Translations under genes and position numbers: made by a program
IMG/VR virus record: IMGVR_UViG_3300030707_000046
Coordinates: 1-35,046 of that record
Origin: a virus
Direction: 5' to 3' (one strand)
Length of the DNA stretch: 35,046 nt
Notes under the pieces: model-generated
Database searches by the model: none
Told to the model about the DNA's origin: nothing
The model's input: only the letters and a program-made list of their open reading frames with translations
Shown: piece after piece, positions 30,369 through 35,046 of the stretch
Numbering within the stretch: the stretch's first letter is position 1
How the letters are laid out: each line of letters opens with the position of its first letter

Positions 30369-31979
30369 ATGCTGAAAAAACTTTTGCTGTTCCTGCTCTT
30401 CTGTCCCGTCCTGGCGCTGGCCCAGTTCACCACGGTCAGCGGCACGGTGACGGATCCGAACGGACTGCCCTATGCCTTCGGCACGATCGCCACCAAGATC
30501 GTGGCCACGGGAACGCCGAAGTTTACCAGCACGGGACAGCCGTACTTTCAGCCCACCCAGGCCAGCGGGCTCGATTCCAGTGGCCACTTCATTCTGACCC
30601 TGGCAGATAACACGCTACTCACCCCAGCCAGCAGCACATACACATTCACGGTGTGTTCCGCGATCGGGACGGTGCAGCCTGACTTCGGCAAGGGTTCCCA
30701 GTGTTTCACCGTCACCGGTGTCACAATCTCCGGATCCTCGCAGGACATCGGTGCGACGCTGCGCGCATCAGCCACGGCGCTTACCTTCACGTTCACTTCC
30801 GCCACGGGTGCGCTGCTGATCTGCGCTGACACTTCCGGATCCTCCACGGCGCAAAGCTGCACCACCAGCCCCAGCTTTACGCCAACTGCCAGCAGTTGCA
30901 TTGTGTATACGACGACGACACCAAACAGCGGCGCATTGACTATCAACGTGAACAGTTCCGCAGCGGATCCCGTCCAGAAGTGGCTGGGCACTGCACTCGC
31001 CGCGGGAGATATCCCCGCCAATCGGCCGATCGTTACCTGTTTCGACGGTACGAACTGGAATGTAAGCACGATCGGCAACGCGCCGGCCGGAACCGGAACG
31101 GTCACGGGCTCAGGAGCAGCAAATCAGCTGGCCATCTGGACCGGTGCCGGTTCGATCGGTGGTCTATCCTCTACTAGCTTTAATGGCACGGATCTCCTGA
31201 CGTTCACTATCGCCCTGAAATCCCAGCCTTCCAGCCTCACGGGGAACACGAACGGCGCATTTTTCGGCAATGTGACCTATCCAACGGGCAGTGTGCAGTG
31301 CGGGACGGGATCCTTCCCGGACGTCTCAAACTGCCGCGGCGGTTTGATCTCGGCGCACTTCCCCACCGATCAGACTGGGTACAACATTGGCTTTGAGGCG
31401 CAACTAACCGCGCCAGGCGGTCTGACCAGCAGCCCCTTGGGTTACTCGGCACTGCAAGGGACAGCCACTAGCAACGAAAGCGCCGGCACCGTGCCATGGC
31501 ACATCGGCACCACGGGCATCGCACTCAACACGGGCGGCCCGGGGGGAACAATCACCAACTTCGGTGGTGTGCTGGGTGAAGCCTTTCAGGAATACGGCTC
31601 ACCTGGTACAACGATCACCACCGGGTTTGGAGTCGCAGGACTTTGCAACAATACGGCAGCGACGGCATCACAGCCGTTCTGTGCAGCGCTGCTGGCCCTT
31701 TCTCCTGTCAGCGCCGGTACTCACGTCTATGGGCTTTACGTGCAGGATCCCACCGTGGGCGGTGGCACGGATCCGCATGGCATCACGGTAGTGGCCGGCG
31801 GGATCCAGCAGACGGTGATCGCATTTTCGGGACTGCCCAGCTGCGGAGCGAACACGAGCGGTGAGACGATCCCGATCTCAGATGCCAACACTGGCACCTA
31901 TAACGCGACGATCAGCGCCGGCGGCGGTGCGAACAAAGTGCTGGCCTACTGTAATGGGACGAACTGGACAGCGCACTAG
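30369..31979 (+). CDS. Second exported spike-like protein (paralogous N-terminus)
   Basis: 536 residues from ATG 30369 (AAGGA at good distance; ATG 30363 overlaps the previous stop and is possible). Signal peptide (MLKKLLLFLLFCPVLALA, then QF), then the same TTVSGTVTDPNGLPYAFG domain as in the 25494 protein, at about 85% DNA identity over the first 90 bp. The remainder differs: beta-rich, many NTGGPGG-type turns, ending in a fibre-like tail (GGGANKVLAYCNGTNWTAH). Two spikes with one anchoring domain and different tips suggest alternative receptors. Its stop abuts the convergent gene. Confidence 0.75.
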   Translation: MLKKLLLFLLFCPVLALAQFTTVSGTVTDPNGLPYAFGTIATKIVATGTPKFTSTGQPYFQPTQASGLDSSGHFILTLADNTLLTPASSTYTFTVCSAIGTVQPDFGKGSQCFTVTGVTISGSSQDIGATLRASATALTFTFTSATGALLICADTSGSSTAQSCTTSPSFTPTASSCIVYTTTTPNSGALTINVNSSAADPVQKWLGTALAAGDIPANRPIVTCFDGTNWNVSTIGNAPAGTGTVTGSGAANQLAIWTGAGSIGGLSSTSFNGTDLLTFTIALKSQPSSLTGNTNGAFFGNVTYPTGSVQCGTGSFPDVSNCRGGLISAHFPTDQTGYNIGFEAQLTAPGGLTSSPLGYSALQGTATSNESAGTVPWHIGTTGIALNTGGPGGTITNFGGVLGEAFQEYGSPGTTITTGFGVAGLCNNTAATASQPFCAALLALSPVSAGTHVYGLYVQDPTVGGGTDPHGITVVAGGIQQTVIAFSGLPSCGANTSGETIPISDANTGTYNATISAGGGANKVLAYCNGTNWTAH

Positions 31980-31986
31980 CTAGTGC
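31973..31986. terminator. Palindrome at the convergence of the two arms
   Basis: GCACTAGCTAGTGC is a perfect 14-bp palindrome that holds the TAG stop of the plus gene (31977-31979) and, directly next to it, the TAG of the minus gene (31982-31980). A short bidirectional terminator hairpin is possible, but there is no T-run, so this is weak. Confidence 0.4.
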
Positions 31987-32222
31987 GGGCCCACGATCGG
32001 GCTCTGTTCCTGGGCATTCGCCACGATGAAGATCTGAGTGTGCAGCAGTGCACGACACTCTGGGTTTACGCAGAAGATCGCCATCATCATCGATAGGCCT
32101 TGCCCGCCGGCAATCTGCTTTGTCCACTGGTAGGTATTCACTTCGGCCAAATCAGCTTTACAGTGCGGGCAGCGGGGCGGTAGAACGTTCGTTTGCGATG
32201 AGTACTTATTCGGTATGGTCAT
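31980..32222 (-). CDS. Zinc-ribbon protein after the ATPase
   Basis: 80 residues: CPHCKAD at about 18-24 and CVNPEC at about 50-55, a typical two-knuckle zinc ribbon with helical and strand segments between (MMMAIF). The ATG overlaps the ATPase stop (ATGA). Last gene of the packaging arm. Function unknown, and a packaging cofactor is a guess from context. Confidence 0.7.
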   Translation of the reverse strand: MTIPNKYSSQTNVLPPRCPHCKADLAEVNTYQWTKQIAGGQGLSMMMAIFCVNPECRALLHTQIFIVANAQEQSPIVGPH

Positions 32223-33274
32223 GCGGTTTCCTCATCGAATTCCCTGACGATCTCCCGCGCACTTTCTACGGACTCTTCCCCGCGCGCGATGGCCTGGGCA
32301 TGGATTGCGGACTGCATCCAGGCCGGCCAAACGTAACAACGATACATTTCCTGATCGAAGCATACAATAAATTCGCCTTTGCCCAGGGTGGCGATCTCGC
32401 TGGCCTTCGGCCGCGGATAGATGTTGTCAGGGATCGCGTCCAGCGTCTTTTCGATCTCAGAACGCAGGCGCTGCACCCCGAACAGCCACACCCGGCATTG
32501 ACTCAGCAGCACGGCACTCACTCCGGAAATATTCTGGGAGTCGATCCAGAGAAAGTTTTCCAGCGCGGCACCCTGGCGGATGAAATCTTCAGCTGCGTCC
32601 CGCACCGGGGAACGGCGTTGGGACGGTGCGAATAGCCAAGCCTCTGGGATGGCCACGATGGTTTTCTCTGCGTGCTGGTGCACCCAGCGGATCACAGAAC
32701 GGATGATCAGGCTCTTTATGTGGAACTCGTAACGCTCCAGATCTATCACGTTCAGGCCTGGATGCATCTCGATGGATCCGGTTTTCTCTTTCAGCTTTAG
32801 AACTTCGTCGGCTACGGTGTGCAGATCGTCCTGGATCTCGCCAAAAATAAGTTCCCTCTGGCCCGTGGCCTTAGTAAGCGCCAGGTCCACATTTTTGCGG
32901 ACATCGGCCAGGTTTTCCGGTTTGGGCCATTCCACGAAACTTTTCCCGCGGCCCGACTGCCCAGCCCGGCAAACGGAGCGCAGGCACTGGCGCTGGAACT
33001 TGTCCCATTTTTCCTCTGTGAGCGCTTCGCACAGCGCGCGGATGGTGCGCCAGTCAATGTGATCTTCATAATAGGGCGGGATCTCATGCGCGACGCGGAA
33101 AGAACCTTCCCCGCGCTTTGTAAGAAAGGCGACCGAGCTATAACCGGAACGCATGGCGCACGCTTCCAGCGCCGTGGTTTTCCCCGCGCGCTGGGTCTGT
33201 CCCACGATCACCATGTGGCCGCGGGGGATGCGCACAGGGTTTCCGGTGATCAGTTCGAACCCCAGAGAAATCAC
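32219..33274 (-). CDS. HerA/FtsK-type DNA packaging ATPase
   Basis: 351 residues. Walker A at 25-34 (GQTQRAGKTT), a Walker B-like strand at 206-216 (IVAIPEAWLFAP, where the usual D-E is P-E) and a sensor strand (WIDSQNISGVSAVLLSQC, about 243-260). The order and the 'h-h-x-E-A-h-L-F-A-P' signature are those of the HerA/FtsK superfamily, which includes PRD1-type packaging ATPases. A packaging role is inferred because no terminase is present and other virion genes fit a tailless phage. The Walker A has five residues, not four, between the first G and GK. Start is GTG 33274, overlapping the previous stop. Confidence 0.82.
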   Translation of the reverse strand: MISLGFELITGNPVRIPRGHMVIVGQTQRAGKTTALEACAMRSGYSSVAFLTKRGEGSFRVAHEIPPYYEDHIDWRTIRALCEALTEEKWDKFQRQCLRSVCRAGQSGRGKSFVEWPKPENLADVRKNVDLALTKATGQRELIFGEIQDDLHTVADEVLKLKEKTGSIEMHPGLNVIDLERYEFHIKSLIIRSVIRWVHQHAEKTIVAIPEAWLFAPSQRRSPVRDAAEDFIRQGAALENFLWIDSQNISGVSAVLLSQCRVWLFGVQRLRSEIEKTLDAIPDNIYPRPKASEIATLGKGEFIVCFDQEMYRCYVWPAWMQSAIHAQAIARGEESVESAREIVREFDEETA

Positions 33275-33978
33275 GGCTTCAACTCAATCATTCGCCCTAC
33301 CAGCGCCAGGAAAGAGTAATCCCACTTGTCTTGGAAATCTTTAATTTCCTCTTTCGTAAAGCCAAGGGCGCGGGCGCGGGCGCAGGCGAGTTCGCCGGCG
33401 CGGGCGAGGGCGAGTTCGCGGGCGAGGGCGCGGGCGCGGGCGAGGTCGCGGGCGAGGGCGAGGTCGCGGGCGAGGTCGAGGGCGAGGGCGCGGTCGAGGT
33501 CGCGGTCGCGGGCGAGGGCGAGGTCGCGGGCGAGGTCGCGGGCGCGGGCGAGGGCGCTTGAAGAAGTAAATTCTTCCATTGCTTCCCACTTTGCCGCTTC
33601 GGTTTCCATTTTCAGCAGTCGAAAAATCTGCGGTAACACCGTTCGCAGTGACCAGTCGATTACCATCCATGCTCGCCGTTCTGAGATCTCACCACCGCTG
33701 CTGGTCCCGATGATTCGCGGAATTAAAGGTTTCAGCAGTCGATCACGTTCCTGGTCAGTCGGGAGTGAATCGTTGACGCGAATCAGGAGATCAGAGATCA
33801 CGGCATCTACACATGCGGGATGGTCAGACCACGGCTCACCCGCTACATAGGCCGCAGCTTCCATCACACAGAAGGTTGAATCCGGCGTGTGGCTGCCAGA
33901 TTTCAACGAAAGAGACTCTATTTGCTTGAGTCGGTCACCATGTACCCTGGCAGCGATTCTCAGTTCTGATTCAGCCAT
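33271..33978 (-). CDS. A-L-A-R-D repeat protein, copy 1
   Basis: 235 residues from ATG 33978 with GAGGAG just before. A globular N-terminal domain of about 140 residues (VMEAAAYVAGEPWSDHPACV, RDRLLKPLIPRIIGTSSGG, AWMVIDWSLRTVLPQIFRL) leads into a degenerate alternating repeat (ALARDLARDLALARDRDL and similar, about 145-205) and a conserved end (FTKEEIKDFQDKWDYSFLALVGRMIEL). The repeat is a regular helical array of alternating R/D and L/A. Such arrays also occur in unrelated NACHT-type proteins of cyanobacteria, where the role is not known. The stop overlaps the ATPase start (GTGA). Function unknown. Confidence 0.75.
   Translation of the reverse strand: MAESELRIAARVHGDRLKQIESLSLKSGSHTPDSTFCVMEAAAYVAGEPWSDHPACVDAVISDLLIRVNDSLPTDQERDRLLKPLIPRIIGTSSGGEISERRAWMVIDWSLRTVLPQIFRLLKMETEAAKWEAMEEFTSSSALARARDLARDLALARDRDLDRALALDLARDLALARDLARARALARELALARAGELACARARALGFTKEEIKDFQDKWDYSFLALVGRMIELKP
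33367..33558. repeat. GCGGGCGAGG-type short tandem array, copy 1
   Basis: An array of six-base units (GGGCGA/GGTCGC variants), open in all frames and encoding the A-L-A-R-D repeat on the minus strand. It differs from the array in copy 2 by length and unit order, whereas the flanks are identical, as expected from slippage or unequal recombination. Confidence 0.8.
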
Positions 33979-33997
33979 CTCCTCAACCCCTTCCTTT

Positions 33998-34351
33998 GGG
34001 AACTATATACTTAACTCCCTACCTTGTTTTCTTCCAACACTTTGCGAACTTTTGCCAGCATCTCCCGTGTTTCGATGACCGCCTGTTGATTGTTAGACGG
34101 GGAGTTCATTTCGCGTTCGGCGTAAAACTCGATATAGGGCTTGGCCGTGCGTAGCGCATCTAGCAGCACATCCCGCCGGTCGAATTCTTCTTTGAGCCGC
34201 TCTGCATAAGCCTCAAGTTGCTCCCGGTAGGTGACCAGCACCATGCGCGTTCCATCGTTCGGACAGTCCGGCGTCTGGCGATCTGCTTCGGTTGTGCCGA
34301 TCTTAGGAACTGGCATTTCTAACCTCGAAGGGAGTTAACTATATAATTCCC
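33998..34351. mobile_element. 354-bp non-autonomous IS1595-like cassette
   Basis: The 23-bp ends GGGAACTATATAC... (33998-34020) and their counterpart (34329-34351) are inverted repeats with two mismatches. They are flanked by an exact 8-bp duplication, CTTCCTTT, at 33990-33997 and 34352-34359. The first nine bases match the IS1595 element at 7681, and the internal GGGAGTTAACT also matches 7716-7726. There is no transposase, only the 101-codon ORF, so it would need one supplied in trans. It sits between the two copies of the A-L-A-R-D gene. Confidence 0.85.
34011..34316 (-). CDS. Cassette-borne hypothetical protein
   Basis: 101 residues from ATG 34316, with GAGG six bases upstream and a stop inside the inverted repeat. 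Charged helices (YREQLEAYAERLKEEFDRRDVLLDAL; REMLAKVRKVLEENK) dominate, with an N-terminal CPND. The gene fills almost the whole insertion, so the cassette consists of two ends and one gene. I do not recognise the family. It is probably a cargo gene of the cassette, and a role in the phage is not shown. Confidence 0.7.
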   Translation of the reverse strand: MPVPKIGTTEADRQTPDCPNDGTRMVLVTYREQLEAYAERLKEEFDRRDVLLDALRTAKPYIEFYAEREMNSPSNNQQAVIETREMLAKVRKVLEENKVGS

Positions 34352-34383
34352 CTTCCTTTGTTCAAAAATCAAGTTCAGAGAAA

Positions 34384-35046
34384 TCACGGCTTCAACTCGA
34401 TCATTCGCCCTACCAGCGCCAGGAAAGAGTAATCCCACTTGTCTTGGAAATCTTTAATTTCCTCTTTCGTAAAGCCACCGGCGCGGGCACGGGCGAGGTC
34501 GAGGGCGAGTTCGCGGTCGCGGGCGAGGGCGAGGTCGCGGGCGAGGGCGCGGTCGCGGGCGAGGGCGCGGTCGCGGGCGAGGGCGAGTTCGCGGGCGAGG
34601 GCGCGGGCGAGGGCGAGCTCGAGCTCGAGGGCGCGGTCGCGGGCGAGGGCGAGGGCGAGGTCGCGGGCGAGGGCGCGGTCGCGGGCGAGGGCGCGGTCGC
34701 GGGCGAGGGCGCTTGAAGAAGTAAATTCTTCCATTGCTTCCCACTTTGCCGCTTCGGTTTCCATTTTCAGCAGTCGAAAAATCTGCGGTAACACCGTTCG
34801 CAGTGACCAGTCGATTACCATCCATGCTCGCCGTTCTGAGATCTCACCACCGCTGCTGGTCCCGATGATTCGCGGAATTAAAGGTTTCAGCAGTCGATCA
34901 CGTTCCTGGTCAGTCGGGAGTGAATCGTTGACGCGAATCAGGAGATCAGAGATCACGGCATCTACACATGCGGGATGGTCAGACCACGGCTCACCCGCTA
35001 CATAGGCCGCAGCTTCCATCACACAGAAGGTTGAATCCGGCGTGTG
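34384..35046 (-). CDS. A-L-A-R-D repeat protein, copy 2, C-terminal part
   Basis: The rest of the gene that begins at 214. The globular part is identical to that of copy 1 from about codon 30 to the array. The repeat array is longer and differently arranged (about 145-220), with one E-L-E-L-A unit not seen in copy 1. The C-terminal sequence is the same. Directly after the stop the sequence GTGATTTCTCTG repeats the first four codons of the ATPase gene and then diverges, a scar of the tandem duplication. Function unknown. Confidence 0.75.
   Translation of the reverse strand, partial: HTPDSTFCVMEAAAYVAGEPWSDHPACVDAVISDLLIRVNDSLPTDQERDRLLKPLIPRIIGTSSGGEISERRAWMVIDWSLRTVLPQIFRLLKMETEAAKWEAMEEFTSSSALARDRALARDRALARDLALALARDRALELELALARALARELALARDRALARDRALARDLALARDRELALDLARARAGGFTKEEIKDFQDKWDYSFLALVGRMIELKP
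34480..34712. repeat. GCGGGCGAGG-type short tandem array, copy 2
   Basis: About 40 bases longer than copy 1, built of the same six-base units with another order. It includes GAGCTCGAGCTCGAG at 34615-34629. Confidence 0.8.
34920..35046. repeat. Terminal direct repeat (circle closure), right copy
   Basis: Identical to 1-127. See the left copy for why I treat it as the assembly overlap of a circular genome. Confidence 0.85.

Noticed and set aside
33331-33670. Open frames of Gly/Glu/Ala or Pro/Arg repeats over the arrays (also 34444-34825)
   Set aside because: The six-base array is open in every frame. Only the A-L-A-R-D frame has conserved flanking domains and a ribosome site.
33367-34712. CRISPR-like array
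   Set aside because: The units are six bases and contiguous without spacers, and they are coding.

Overview
The window reads as one complete genome of about 34.9 kb, probably circular, from a tailless, membrane-containing icosahedral phage. Bases 1-127 recur exactly at 34920-35046, which looks like the k-mer overlap left when an assembler closes a circle, giving about 34,919 bp. I see no large terminase, portal, tail tube or tape-measure gene. Instead there is a HerA/FtsK-type packaging ATPase, several small beta-rich candidate capsid proteins, a string of proteins with one C-terminal membrane segment, two virion or lysis muramidase-type enzymes, and exported spike-like proteins. The likely host is a Gram-negative soil bacterium. 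The late Sec signal peptides ending in A-Q, followed by a carboxypeptidase-regulatory-like 'SGTVTDPNG' domain, are typical of Acidobacteriota proteins. Host assignment is inference.

Layout: two opposed transcription arms meet. Leftward from about 11.7 kb runs the early arm (minus strand). It holds a 464-aa unknown protein, many small zinc-ribbon and other small proteins, a ribbon-helix-helix regulator, a TadE-like protein, an excisionase-like DNA-binding protein, a RusA-type Holliday junction resolvase, a decayed C5 cytosine methyltransferase and a small serine recombinase. Most neighbours overlap by ATGA or GTGA, so translation is coupled. Across the closure point the minus strand continues with a packaging module (about 0.5 kb back through the origin to 32.0 kb): a Cys-motif protein, two tandem copies of an A-L-A-R-D repeat protein, the packaging ATPase and a zinc-ribbon protein.

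Rightward from about 12.0 kb runs the late arm (plus strand, 12.0-32.0 kb). A transglutaminase-fold cysteine enzyme comes first, then tail-anchored membrane proteins, candidate capsid proteins at 17.5-21.3 kb, lysis or entry enzymes at 22.3-25.4 kb, and exported spike proteins at 25.5-32.0 kb. The two arms diverge at 11.7-12.0 kb from a dense array of GTGTNNACAC palindromes and converge at 31980, where the two stop codons abut inside a perfect palindrome.

Mobile DNA: an IS1595-family element (7681-10118) with perfect 8-bp target duplications carries a DNA methyltransferase as passenger and has broken a small phage gene. A second 354-bp insertion (33998-34351), with related inverted repeats and its own 8-bp duplication, carries only one small ORF and looks like a non-autonomous cassette.

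The most interesting signal is a GLGQ motif, always preceded by (L/M)-x, in four consecutive late proteins including the transglutaminase-fold enzyme itself. It fits either a maturation cleavage site or a cross-linking site. The shared C-terminal anchors, repeated 5' leader hairpins, paralogous spikes and the palindrome array add to this.
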